From Pseudorhizobium flavum (GTDB lineage: Bacteria > Pseudomonadota > Alphaproteobacteria > Rhizobiales > Rhizobiaceae), in contig NZ_LR723670.1 in assembly GCF_902502825.2 (NCBI RefSeq), forward strand, positions 1,364,001 through 1,428,000: a stretch of DNA of 64,000 nt. Reading direction: 5' to 3'. Shown one piece after another: positions 9,266 to 18,806 of this stretch. Position numbers and translations under genes: made by a program. Position 1 is the stretch's first letter; the number at the start of each line of letters is the position of its first letter. The notes under the pieces are model-generated. The model had not been told where the DNA came from. It ran no database searches and saw only the letters and a list, made by a program, of their open reading frames with translations.

Positions 9266-10114
9266 GTGGAGAGGCGACAGGAGATCGGGCATCAGGACCT
9301 TCTTGAGCGGCAGGCAGAGATTGCAGAGACACTGGGGGTCTCCAGGGATTTCGACGCTGCGGCCGAAGCTGAACGCCGTGTGGCCTTTCTCGCGGATTAC
9401 CTGAAGCACAATGCGCTCCGCACGCTCGTATTGGGGATCAGCGGAGGCGTGGATTCCCTTGCTGCGGGCTTGCTTGCTCAACGGGCGGTCGAGCGGCTGC
9501 GAAAGGGTGGATCGGAAGCCGAGTTTATTGCTGTCCGCCTCCCTTACGGGACCCAGGCGGATGAAGCGGATGCCCGGAAGTGTCTGGAGGTCATTGGCCC
9601 CGACCGCGTGGTATCGATCGACATCCGGCCGGCGACTGACGCGATGATGGAGGAGGTCATGCGCGACGCAGAAGATCTCCTGTCGGGGGCACGCTTTCAC
9701 TTCCATCTCGGCAATATCAAGGCTCGCCAGCGAATGATCGCGCAATACGCGCTCGCCGGCGCCTCACGCGGCATCGTCATCGGCACGGATCATGCTGCCG
9801 AGGCACTCATGGGGTTCTACACGAAGTTCGGTGATGGCGCCGCCGACATCCTGCCGCTCGCAGGCCTCAACAAGCGGCGCGTTCGTGCTGTCGCGCGGCA
9901 TCTCGGCGCTCCCGACGATCTCGTCGAGAAGGTACCGACCGCCGATCTCGAATCAGATGCGCCATTGAAGCCGGACGAGGCGGTCTATGGCGTCACCTAT
10001 GAGGAGATCGACGACTTTCTGGAGGGCAAGTCGATCCCGGACGAATCGCTGCGGAAGATCCTCACCAGCCACAGGGTCTCTGCTCACAAGCGGGAACTGC
10101 CGGTGGTCCCGTGA
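9266..10114 (+). CDS. nadE: Ammonia-dependent NAD+ synthetase
   Basis: Last step of NAD synthesis: amidates deamido-NAD using ATP and ammonia. The 282-residue protein contains the N-type ATP pyrophosphatase loop LGISGGVDSLAAG, the partner motif GTDHAAEALMGFYTKFGDGAAD, and ADLESDAPLKPDE near the C-terminus. It lacks the glutaminase domain of the long NadE type. The start is GTG 9266 after a GAAAGGAGA site. It converges with the DUF883-like gene 24 bases downstream. Confidence 0.95.
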   Translation: MERRQEIGHQDLLERQAEIAETLGVSRDFDAAAEAERRVAFLADYLKHNALRTLVLGISGGVDSLAAGLLAQRAVERLRKGGSEAEFIAVRLPYGTQADEADARKCLEVIGPDRVVSIDIRPATDAMMEEVMRDAEDLLSGARFHFHLGNIKARQRMIAQYALAGASRGIVIGTDHAAEALMGFYTKFGDGAADILPLAGLNKRRVRAVARHLGAPDDLVEKVPTADLESDAPLKPDEAVYGVTYEEIDDFLEGKSIPDESLRKILTSHRVSAHKRELPVVP

Positions 10115-10138
10115 CCGCCGGCAGCAGTTAGCGCCGGA

Positions 10139-10633
10139 CTACCTCCGCAGGCCGAAGAAGAATCCGAGGATGGCGGCAACGCCGACTGCTTTCCACGGGC
10201 GCTCCCTGATGCGAAGCTCGACGTCATCCAGAGCATCCTGGGCGTGCGCCTTGGCGACGCGCGTCGTGCCGGATGCCAGTGTCGTCACCGTTTCCCGCAG
10301 CCGTGCAACTTCCGCCTTCAGTGCATGGAGTTCCCCAGGATAAACCTGCGTGTCCGCCTCGTCCGCCTTTTCGCGCGTAGCCTGCAAGGCTTCGTCCACA
10401 AGCGGGAACTCGTCGTTCAACGCGTCGGAACGCGCCGGCTGCCTGTTGCCTGGCGCCTTCCTGACAGCCCCGCCACGACCGGCAACGGCCGTTTCGGTGG
10501 CTGCGACCGGATCGGAGGCTGGGAAGGTATCCTCCAGTCCTTCGTCAAGCTCACTCTTTCCATCGCCGGTACGCTGCCGGGCCCGCTCCTTCTTGATCGA
10601 ACGTACTGCGGGAGACTCGTCGTGCTGTGCCAT
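10139..10633 (-). CDS. DUF883-like (ElaB/YqjD-type) membrane-anchored protein
   Basis: 164-residue protein with a charged, probably disordered N-terminal half (RSIKKERARQRTGDGKSELDEG), a helical coiled region (LHALKAEVARLRETVTTLA) and a single C-terminal hydrophobic helix after RERPWKAVGVAAILGFFFGL. The RERPWKAVGVAA motif and terminal RR are typical of the DUF883/ElaB group, whose E. coli members tether ribosomes to the inner membrane. ATG 10633 follows AAGGAAC. It diverges from pstS, sharing a 258-base intergenic region. Function is inferred only from the tail. Confidence 0.72.
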   Translation of the reverse strand: MAQHDESPAVRSIKKERARQRTGDGKSELDEGLEDTFPASDPVAATETAVAGRGGAVRKAPGNRQPARSDALNDEFPLVDEALQATREKADEADTQVYPGELHALKAEVARLRETVTTLASGTTRVAKAHAQDALDDVELRIRERPWKAVGVAAILGFFFGLRR

Positions 10634-10800
10634 GTCTGTTCCTTCCGTTTTTCCGTGAAGAAATTCCCAAGCCCTCCCGAAGTTCCACGGCCCGCGACAG
10701 AGGAGCCTTCCGCTGCGGCAGTGGGCCCTAGCCCCATGCAAGTTGCCTTTGGCGCTTCGCCCGGGGGCGCGGAGGAGCAGGTGCAGAGTCCCGGACCGAA

Positions 10801-10829
10801 CTGCTATATAACTGTCACAAAACTGTAAT
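10801..10829 (+). promoter_or_regulatory. Three-unit PHO box for the pst operon
   Basis: CTGCTAT, CTGTCAC and CTGTAAT start at 10801, 10812 and 10823, an exact 11-base period. The last two units fit the PhoB consensus CTGTCAT-N4-CTGTCAT. TATAGA at 10838-10843 lies eight bases after the box and is a good -10 element. PhoB, encoded at the end of the operon, should activate here under phosphate limitation, giving autoregulation. Confidence 0.85.
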
Positions 10830-10891
10830 GGGGCACCTATAGAGGGGAGCCGACGCCGAAGCGTCAATCCGAATTCTTAGGGAGAATTTCC

Positions 10892-11923
10892 ATGAAGAAG
10901 TACCTTGGAAGCTGCGCGGTCGTCGCACTCATGCTGGCTACCACGGGCGCTGCTGCTGCACGCGATCAGATCCAGATCGCCGGCTCCTCGACCGTCTTGC
11001 CCTATGCCTCGATCGTTGCCGAAGCCTTCGGCGAAAACTTCGACCATCCGACCCCCGTCGTCGAATCCGGTGGCTCCGGCGCCGGCCGCAAGAAGCTCTG
11101 CGAAGGCGTGGGCGAGAACACCATCGACATCGCGAACTCCTCTTCGCGCATCAAGCAGTCGGACATCGACCTGTGCGCCCAGAACGGCGTGACCGAAATC
11201 CAGGAAGTCCGCATCGGCTACGACGGTATCGTCTTCGCCTCCGACATCAACGGTGCGGAATATGCCTTTACCCCGGCCGACTGGCACAATGCCCTGGCTG
11301 CCAAGGTCCTGAAGGACGGCCAGCTTGTCGATAACCCCTACAAGAACTGGAACGAGATCCGCGCTGACCTGCCGGCACAGCCGATCCTCGCCTTCATCCC
11401 TGGCACCAAGCACGGCACCCGTGAAGTCTTCGACGAGAAGGTTATCGTCGACGGCTGCAAGGAAAACGGTGCCGAGGAGGCCCACAAGGCTGCCGGTGCT
11501 GAAGATGCTGCCAAGGCTTGCATGCAGCTCCGCACCGACGGTGTCTCCGTCGATATCGACGGCGACTACACCGAGACCCTGTCGCGCATCGATGCCAACA
11601 AGAACGGTATCGGCGTGTTCGGCCTGTCCTTCTATCAGAACAACACCGATAAGCTTCGCGTCGCGACCATGAGCGGTATCGAGCCTTCGGTCGAGACCAT
11701 CGCTTCCGGCGAGTATCCGGTATCGCGTCCGCTGTTCTTCTATGTGAAGAATGCCCACCTCGATGTCATTCCCGGCCTTCAGGAATATGTCGAGTTCTTC
11801 GTATCGGACGACATGGCCGGTCCGAACGGTCCGCTGGCACAGTACGGTCTCGTCTCCGATCCGGAGCTTGCCAAGACCCAGGAAGCGGTTAAGAACCGCA
11901 CCCCGATGGGTCCGCTGAACTGA
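10892..11923 (+). CDS. pstS: Phosphate ABC transporter, periplasmic binding protein
   Basis: Captures inorganic phosphate in the periplasm and delivers it to PstCA. The 343-residue precursor has a signal peptide ending AAA before RDQIQIAGSSTV. Phosphate-contacting motifs are visible: AGSSTVLPY, SGGSGAGRKKLCEG, and GTKHGTREVF. Length and the Cys pairs match the long alphaproteobacterial PstS class. GGGAGAA precedes the ATG. It is the first gene of pstSCAB-phoU-phoB under the PHO box. Confidence 0.97.
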   Translation: MKKYLGSCAVVALMLATTGAAAARDQIQIAGSSTVLPYASIVAEAFGENFDHPTPVVESGGSGAGRKKLCEGVGENTIDIANSSSRIKQSDIDLCAQNGVTEIQEVRIGYDGIVFASDINGAEYAFTPADWHNALAAKVLKDGQLVDNPYKNWNEIRADLPAQPILAFIPGTKHGTREVFDEKVIVDGCKENGAEEAHKAAGAEDAAKACMQLRTDGVSVDIDGDYTETLSRIDANKNGIGVFGLSFYQNNTDKLRVATMSGIEPSVETIASGEYPVSRPLFFYVKNAHLDVIPGLQEYVEFFVSDDMAGPNGPLAQYGLVSDPELAKTQEAVKNRTPMGPLN

Positions 11924-11933
11924 TCAGCGCCTT

Positions 11934-11960
11934 CTGGCGGCGCAATGAATGCGCCGCCAG
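11934..11960 (+). other. Intra-operon stem-loop after pstS
   Basis: An 11-bp perfect stem (CTGGCGGCGCA with TGCGCCGCCAG, loop ATGAA) sits between pstS and pstC with no T-run. Such hairpins commonly protect the mRNA of the abundant binding protein or attenuate expression of the permease genes; which applies here is inference. Confidence 0.6.
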
Positions 11961-11988
11961 TGCTCCTTCGATCGAGGATCTCGGCTAG

Positions 11989-13449
11989 ATGAACGTTGGT
12001 AGCATTATCCTTGTCGTCCTCGTGCTGGCGGCAATCGGCTATGTTCTCGGCAGGCGCCGTGCGCTGGCCACATCAGCGGCAAGTGGTGTCCGGCTACACT
12101 CGCTTCCCGGCTACTACGGCCAGACGGTTGCGCTCTTCGTTGCCGTGCCCGCCCTTGTTGTTCTGGCTGCCTGGCTTTTCGTCCAGCCGATCGTGATCGA
12201 AAGCCGCGTCGACGGCATGATCCCCGACAGCGTGATCCCACAGGGTGGTGCGCGCAGTCTGGTCATGGCGGATGTGCGGCAGATCGCCGGTGGTCTCGAT
12301 GCGGTTCTCGAGCGCAATGCGCTGAACGAGGAAGCGCTCGTCAACGGCGAGGTCGACTTTTCCAATATCCGCGCACGGCTCGCAGAGGTCGGTGTCGCAA
12401 TTGGCAGCGATGCTCCACGGGAGGTGTTCGAGGCGGCCGTGGGCTACCGGCAGAGCGCCGGGTACGGCGATATCGCCATGGCCATTGTGGTGCTCGGGCT
12501 GGCTCTTGGGCTGGGAGCATGGTCGATGTTGCGCATCCGGCCGAAGATGCGGGCGCGCAATGTCAGCGAGAACTTCGTTCTCACCCTGCTGATCGGCTCT
12601 TCGATGATCGCCATCCTGACGACGGCGGGCATCGTCTTTTCACTGGTGTTCGAGACCATCAACTTCTTCAAGATGTACCCGGCATCGGAGTTCTTCTTCT
12701 CCACCGTCTGGAACCCGCAATTCCGGGGAGGGTCAGAACTCGGCATCCTGCCGCTGCTCTGGGGAACGCTCTATATCTCGCTGGTGGCGCTCCTCGTCGC
12801 CGTGCCGGTCGGGCTGATGATAGCGATCTACCTTGCCGATTACGCCGGATCGAAGCTGCGCAGCTTCGCCAAGCCGGCGATCGAGATTCTTGCCGGCATC
12901 CCAACCATTGTTTACGGCCTCTTTGCGCTTATTACGGTTGGACCGTTCCTTCGCGACTGGATCGCCCAACCCCTCGGACTCGGAAACTCCTCGTCGTCCG
13001 TCCTGACTGCCGGCCTGGTCATGGGCGTCATGATCATCCCGTTCGTGAGCTCGCTTTCTGACGACATCATCAATGCCGTACCCCAGGCGATGCGCGACGG
13101 TTCCTACGCCCTGGGTGCGACCCAGTCAGAGACCATCAAGCAGGTGATTCTTCCCGCCGCACTTCCGGGCATCGTCGGCGCCATTCTCCTGGCCGCCAGC
13201 CGGGCGATCGGCGAGACGATGATCGTGGTGCTCGGCGCCGGTGCCGCGGCGAGGCTCGATCTCAATCCCTTCGAGGCGATGACGACCGTCACCGTCAAGA
13301 TCGTCAGCCAGCTGACCGGCGACACCGAGTTTGCGAGCCCGGAAACCCTGGTCGCCTTCGCGCTCGGCCTTACCCTTTTCGTGATCACACTCGGGCTCAA
13401 CGTGCTGGCCCTCTATGTCGTGCGCAAATATCGGGAGCAGTACGAATGA
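11989..13449 (+). CDS. pstC: Phosphate ABC transporter permease PstC
   Basis: One of two channel-forming subunits of the phosphate importer. The 486-residue length is longer than the roughly 320 of E. coli because of an N-terminal extension (residues about 1-190) with three hydrophobic segments and a periplasmic portion, the DUF3708 type of alphaproteobacteria. The permease core follows with ILAGIPTIVYGLFAL and the ABC-coupling loop QAMRDGSYALGATQSETIKQV. Its stop overlaps the start of pstA by four bases, implying translational coupling. Confidence 0.95.
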   Translation: MNVGSIILVVLVLAAIGYVLGRRRALATSAASGVRLHSLPGYYGQTVALFVAVPALVVLAAWLFVQPIVIESRVDGMIPDSVIPQGGARSLVMADVRQIAGGLDAVLERNALNEEALVNGEVDFSNIRARLAEVGVAIGSDAPREVFEAAVGYRQSAGYGDIAMAIVVLGLALGLGAWSMLRIRPKMRARNVSENFVLTLLIGSSMIAILTTAGIVFSLVFETINFFKMYPASEFFFSTVWNPQFRGGSELGILPLLWGTLYISLVALLVAVPVGLMIAIYLADYAGSKLRSFAKPAIEILAGIPTIVYGLFALITVGPFLRDWIAQPLGLGNSSSSVLTAGLVMGVMIIPFVSSLSDDIINAVPQAMRDGSYALGATQSETIKQVILPAALPGIVGAILLAASRAIGETMIVVLGAGAAARLDLNPFEAMTTVTVKIVSQLTGDTEFASPETLVAFALGLTLFVITLGLNVLALYVVRKYREQYE

Positions 13450-14780
13450 CCGACGCTATCGCCGCGACGACCGGCCAGGTCAAACCCGCAGTCAGCGCCA
13501 GGACGCGCCGCCGCAAGGCAGCCGAAAACCGGTTTCGGCGCCTTGGCCTGCTTGCCGTCATCCTCGGGGTTCTCGCGCTCGTCGGACTGCTGACCTCCAT
13601 CCTGACAAACGGATTGTCGTCCTTCCGGCAGACCTACATCACGATGGAGATCTACCTCGACCCGGGCATACTCGACAAGCAGGGCAATCGCGAGCCTGCC
13701 GAGATCGCCAAGGTCACCACCTTCGGCTATGCGCCGCTGATCAAGGCTTCTCTCGCGAAGGCGATGGTTGACAAGGGCTTTGACAGCACGATGGAGGCGG
13801 ATGCGGCCGCCGAGCTGATCTCGAAGGAGGCGCCTGCGATCCTTAGACGTTATGTGCTCGCGGATCCTTCCCGCATCGGCGAGACGGTCGAGTTCGACAT
13901 GCTCGCATCCGGACGCATCGACGGCTACTACAAGGGCCGGGTGACGATGGCGAGTGCGGAGCTTGACCGCAACACGTCCCCGGAACAATTGCGCCTTGCC
14001 GACGAGTTGAAGCAGGCAGGGATCCTGACGACCCGCTTCAACTGGGACTTCTTCACGGCACCAGACGCGTCGGACACCCGGCCCGAGGCCGCCGGCCTTG
14101 GAGTCGCGATACTCGGCTCGGCTTACATGATGCTGATCGTCCTCGTCCTTTCACTGCCGATCGGCGTGGCGGCTTCGATCTATCTTGAAGAATTTGCGCC
14201 GAAAAACCGCTTCACCGATCTGATCGAGGTAAACATTGCCAATCTTGCGGCCGTACCCTCGATCGTCTTTGGTATTCTGGGGCTTGCCGCCTTCATCAAC
14301 TTCGTCGGGCTGCCGCAATCGGCGCCGATCGTCGGCGGGCTGGTGCTGACGCTGATGACGCTGCCGACCATCATCATCGCCACCCGGGCTGCCCTGAAGG
14401 CAGTCCCTCCGTCGATACGCGATGCTGCGCTGGGCGTCGGTGCATCCAAGATGCAGTCTGTATTCCACCACGTCCTGCCGCTGGCCATGCCCGGTATCCT
14501 CACCGGCACGATCATTGGACTCGCCCAGGCGCTCGGTGAGACGGCACCGCTGCTTTTGATCGGCATGGTCGCCTTCGTGCGCGAATATCCCGCGGGACCT
14601 CCGGAAGGATTTTTCGATCCCGCTTCGGCTCTGCCTGTCCAGGTCTACAACTGGACGCAGCGCGGCGACCCTGCTTTTGTGGAGCGCGCATCCGGTGCGA
14701 TCATCGTCCTGCTGGTATTCCTGCTCGTCATGAACCTTGTCGCAGTCATACTGCGTCGCCGCTTCGAGCGCCGGTGGTAA
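13446..14780 (+). CDS. pstA: Phosphate ABC transporter permease PstA
   Basis: Second channel subunit of the phosphate importer. The 444-residue protein has one N-terminal membrane helix ([17 protein letters not shown]) and then a periplasmic insert of about 170 residues of DUF3333 type, followed by the permease core. The core has [17 protein letters not shown] and the coupling loop [20 protein letters not shown]. The insert is usual in alphaproteobacterial PstA and absent from E. coli. It overlaps pstC by four bases. Confidence 0.95.
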   Translation: MTDAIAATTGQVKPAVSARTRRRKAAENRFRRLGLLAVILGVLALVGLLTSILTNGLSSFRQTYITMEIYLDPGILDKQGNREPAEIAKVTTFGYAPLIKASLAKAMVDKGFDSTMEADAAAELISKEAPAILRRYVLADPSRIGETVEFDMLASGRIDGYYKGRVTMASAELDRNTSPEQLRLADELKQAGILTTRFNWDFFTAPDASDTRPEAAGLGVAILGSAYMMLIVLVLSLPIGVAASIYLEEFAPKNRFTDLIEVNIANLAAVPSIVFGILGLAAFINFVGLPQSAPIVGGLVLTLMTLPTIIIATRAALKAVPPSIRDAALGVGASKMQSVFHHVLPLAMPGILTGTIIGLAQALGETAPLLLIGMVAFVREYPAGPPEGFFDPASALPVQVYNWTQRGDPAFVERASGAIIVLLVFLLVMNLVAVILRRRFERRW

Positions 14781-14794
14781 TGGAGAACAGAGCG

Positions 14795-15610
<816 letters not shown>

Positions 15611-15654
15611 TCCGCGGTGGACCGCTCGCGACCAAGACACTGAGGAACTGGATC

Positions 15655-16374
15655 ATGCCATCATCCCACATCACGTCGGCATTCGACGAGGAGTTGAAAT
15701 ACCTGGCCCGCCGGATTTCCGAGATGGGTGGCCTTGCCGAGCAGATGTGCGGCGACGCGGTTCGCGCTCTGGTAAATTCCGACACCGCACTAGCCCAAAA
15801 GGTGATTTCCGACGATGTGATCCTGGATCACGCCGAACGCGAGATCGGCGAGAAGGCCATCGTGACGATCGCCAAGCGCCAGCCGATGGCAGCCGACCTC
15901 CGCGAGGTAATCGGCTCGCTTCGCATCGCGGCTGACCTGGAGCGGGTAGGGGACCTCGGCAAGAATACTGCCAAGCGGGTGATCGCGGTCCAGGAAACGG
16001 GCATCCCGCGCAACCTTGCACGTGGCATCGAGCATCTGTCGGAACTGGCGCTGGTCCAGCTCAAGGAAGTGCTCGACGTCTATGTCACGCGCTCGGCTGA
16101 GAAGGCGGAAGCCATCCGCGAGCGCGACGAGGAAATCGACGCCATGTACACCTCGCTGTTCCGCGAGCTCCTCACCTACATGATGGAGGATCCGCGCAAC
16201 ATCACGAGCTGCACCCATCTGCTCTTCTGCGCCAAGAACATCGAGCGCATCGGCGACCATGCCACGAACATCGCAGAGACGATCTACTACATGGCGACCG
16301 GCTCGCAGCCGGAGGGTGAGCGGCCAAAGGATGACCGGTCCAACACGCTGAGCGCCGTCCTGAGCGACGACTAG
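15655..16374 (+). CDS. phoU: Phosphate signalling protein PhoU
   Basis: Links the Pst transporter to the PhoR/PhoB system and prevents runaway phosphate uptake. The 239-residue protein is two repeats of a three-helix bundle, each with the metal-binding type motif: ADLERVGDLGKNTAKRV around residue 100 and AKNIERIGDHATNIAE near 200. It lies between pstB and phoB in the operon. Confidence 0.96.
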   Translation: MPSSHITSAFDEELKYLARRISEMGGLAEQMCGDAVRALVNSDTALAQKVISDDVILDHAEREIGEKAIVTIAKRQPMAADLREVIGSLRIAADLERVGDLGKNTAKRVIAVQETGIPRNLARGIEHLSELALVQLKEVLDVYVTRSAEKAEAIRERDEEIDAMYTSLFRELLTYMMEDPRNITSCTHLLFCAKNIERIGDHATNIAETIYYMATGSQPEGERPKDDRSNTLSAVLSDD

Positions 16375-16391
16375 GATCGCGGAGCCTTTTC

Positions 16392-17075
16392 ATGCAGCCA
16401 AAGATCACCGTCGTAGAGGACGAGGAGGCCCTCAGCGTCCTTCTCCGCTACAACCTCGAGGCCGAAGGCTACGAGGTTGAAACCATCGTCAAGGGGGACG
16501 AGGCCGAACTGCGCCTCCAGGAGCGCGTTCCGGACCTCCTCATTCTTGACTGGATGCTGCCCGGCGTATCCGGGATCGAGCTTTGCCGTCGCCTGCGCCA
16601 GCGCCGCGAGACCGAGCGCCTGCCGATCATCATGCTGACGGCGCGCGGTGAGGAGAGCGAGCGGGTTCGCGGCCTGGCGACCGGCGCCGACGACTATGTG
16701 GTCAAACCGTTCTCGACGCCCGAACTGATGGCTCGCGTCAGGGCGATGCTCCGGCGTGCCAAGCCCGAGGTATTGTCGACCGTGCTCCGTTGCGGCGATA
16801 TCGAGCTCGACCGGGAAACCCATCGCATTCACCGCAAGAGCCGGGAAGTGCGGTTGGGGCCGACCGAATTCCGCCTGCTGGAATTCCTGATGTCGGCGCC
16901 GGGGCGCGTCTACTCTCGGGCGCAACTGCTCGATGGCGTCTGGGGCCATGACATCTATGTGGACGAGCGTACGGTGGACGTCCATGTCGGCCGTCTGCGC
17001 AAGGCCCTGAACTTCTCCAACATGCCAGATGTGATCCGCACGGTCCGTGGCGCCGGATACTCCCTAGAGGGCTAG
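16392..17075 (+). CDS. phoB: Phosphate regulon response regulator PhoB
   Basis: Transcription activator of the Pho regulon. The 227-residue protein has a receiver domain with acidic pocket VVEDEE, phosphoacceptor Asp53 (LLILDWMLPG) and Lys105 (VVKPFS), then an OmpR-type winged helix from about residue 130 with RLLEFLMSAPGRVYSR and ERTVDVHVGRLRKAL. Its partner kinase gene phoR is not in the operon or elsewhere in the window. PHO boxes at four places in the window are candidate targets. Confidence 0.96.
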   Translation: MQPKITVVEDEEALSVLLRYNLEAEGYEVETIVKGDEAELRLQERVPDLLILDWMLPGVSGIELCRRLRQRRETERLPIIMLTARGEESERVRGLATGADDYVVKPFSTPELMARVRAMLRRAKPEVLSTVLRCGDIELDRETHRIHRKSREVRLGPTEFRLLEFLMSAPGRVYSRAQLLDGVWGHDIYVDERTVDVHVGRLRKALNFSNMPDVIRTVRGAGYSLEG

Positions 17076-17110
17076 GCGCCCGGCATCCCGGAACGCGATT
17101 CGAAGACCTC

Positions 17111-17150
17111 AGAGCAGCGGCCCGCAGTGCGGCTGCTCTTCTCGTTTTGG
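17111..17150 (+). terminator. Probable terminator of the pst-pho operon
   Basis: AGAGCAGC at 17111-17118 pairs with GCTGCTCT at 17132-17139, and CTCGTTTT follows. The loop is long (13 bases) and can form a small inner stem. It lies 36 bases after phoB and before the convergent phn operon. Confidence 0.5.
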
Positions 17151-17295
17151 GGGGGCGCCAGCGTTTCGAGGGGAGGGTGATAACCGGGGACAGGAGTGGC
17201 ACGAAAAGAGCCGCGACCGTTCACGGCGCGGTTCTGGAGTTTTCATAGACCGAAGCCGGCCGGAAGCTCGGATTGCTCGGTCGTAAAGGCCTCCG

Positions 17296-18795
17296 TCACC
17301 TCTCCCTGCCGATCAGCCGGGAGCGCAATGCGTTCGAGATCCCGTCGAAGAGGAAGATGACGATGAGGATGAGCAGCACCATGTAGGCGACGTTCTCCCA
17401 GTCGGAATTGGTGCGCATCGCCTCCCACAGCTTGAGGCCGATGCCGCCGGCTCCCACCGCACCGATGATCGTCGCCGAACGGGTGTTAGATTCCCAGAAG
17501 TAGAGCGCCTGGGACGCGAACACCGGCATGACCTGCGGCAGGACGCCGTAGCGCTGGACGGTGACCGGCGGTGCGCCTACCGAGCGGACGCCTTCGCGCT
17601 GTTTGTCGTCAATGTTCTCCAGCGCCTCGGCATAGAGCTTGCCGAGCGTTCCGGTGTCGGTGAAGAAGATGGCAGAGATGCCGGCCAGCGGCCCCGGGCC
17701 GAAGGCACGTGTGAAGAACAGCGCCCAGATCAGCATGTCGACCGAACGGAGGAAATCGAACAGGCGCTTCGTCAGCTGGTTCGCCGGCCGGTTGCGGAAG
17801 ATGTTGCGGGCGGCGATGAAGGAGAGGGGAAAGGCGACGATCATGGCGAACAACGTGCCGATGAAGGCCATGACGATGGTCTGCAGGAGCTTCGTCCAGA
17901 CGTCGAGATGCTGCCAGGACGGGTTGTAGAGGATGTCGCTCCAGGCGAGCGACAGGTTGGACCTGGCCGGGTCGATCCGCTCGCCGGTGAAGATCAGCGA
18001 TGCGATCTCGCCCGCCGACTTGCCGAAGAAGGCGGAGTTCGTGTCGAAGAGGAAGTTCTCCCAGCCGAGGAAACGCTTGCGGATGCGAACGCGGTCGTCG
18101 CTGATGTCGACCCATCCGGAGAACCCGAAAAACGCCGTCACCCGCCCCCCAATCGATCGCTGTTCCACCCATTCCGGAAGCGGGCCCTGGACGTGGACTT
18201 CCTCTGCGTCCCGATCGAGCAGCAACGTCACCGTTTCGGCGCCGCGCGTGAGGACGACACGGTCCGGCTGGACATCAATGGTGTGGGAGGAGCCCATGCG
18301 GACGACGGCCTCGGTCACGATCTCCTCGGTTCGTGTCTCGACAGTAGGCGCTGCCGGTGCGGCCGACTGCTGGGCCGGTGCGGGCGCCATGAAGCTGAAG
18401 CTCGATTTGGCCTGGTCCGATTGGGGGGAAGCGGCCGCCGGTATCTCGACCTCGCGCGTCACCGTCTCACGTTTCGCCTGGAGCCAATCCGGGTTGGGGT
18501 TCGGGCCAATCGGATCGAAGCGCGGATAGGTGATCTGCATGGATCCGTCGGAGGCGATGTCGATGTCGGGCCGGATTTCGTATGAGACCCAGTCGGCGAG
18601 GTAGTCTCCTGCAAGGCCCCAGTTCGCGCCGCCGACCACCTTGCCGACAGCGAAGAACCACCAGGCGAAGATGAAGTAGAGAATGGCCGCCGATGCGAGG
18701 ATCGGGATGCGGAAGCGCTGCCAGATAGAGCGGTGCAGGAGTTCGGGATGGCGCGCCGCCAACGCGTCCATTTCGGCTGTGTTGAGAACGGTCAT
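17296..18795 (-). CDS. phnE: Phosphonate/phosphate ABC transporter permease PhnE, long form (PhoT-like)
   Basis: Inner-membrane permease, 499 residues, about 220 longer than a plain PhnE. After one N-terminal helix (ILASAAILYFIFAWWFFAVG) a soluble region of roughly 200 residues follows, with a low-complexity PAPAQQSAAPAAPTVE linker. The PhnE permease core comes next with RSVDMLIWALFF, GKLYAEALENIDDKQ and SATIIGAVGAGGIG. It is last in phnC-phnD-phnE-phnE, the layout of phoCDET in Sinorhizobium meliloti, a high-affinity phosphate transporter. The gap to the preceding permease gene is 11 bases. Confidence 0.88.
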   Translation of the reverse strand: MTVLNTAEMDALAARHPELLHRSIWQRFRIPILASAAILYFIFAWWFFAVGKVVGGANWGLAGDYLADWVSYEIRPDIDIASDGSMQITYPRFDPIGPNPNPDWLQAKRETVTREVEIPAAASPQSDQAKSSFSFMAPAPAQQSAAPAAPTVETRTEEIVTEAVVRMGSSHTIDVQPDRVVLTRGAETVTLLLDRDAEEVHVQGPLPEWVEQRSIGGRVTAFFGFSGWVDISDDRVRIRKRFLGWENFLFDTNSAFFGKSAGEIASLIFTGERIDPARSNLSLAWSDILYNPSWQHLDVWTKLLQTIVMAFIGTLFAMIVAFPLSFIAARNIFRNRPANQLTKRLFDFLRSVDMLIWALFFTRAFGPGPLAGISAIFFTDTGTLGKLYAEALENIDDKQREGVRSVGAPPVTVQRYGVLPQVMPVFASQALYFWESNTRSATIIGAVGAGGIGLKLWEAMRTNSDWENVAYMVLLILIVIFLFDGISNALRSRLIGRER

Positions 18796-18806
18796 GGCAG
18801 CCTCGC

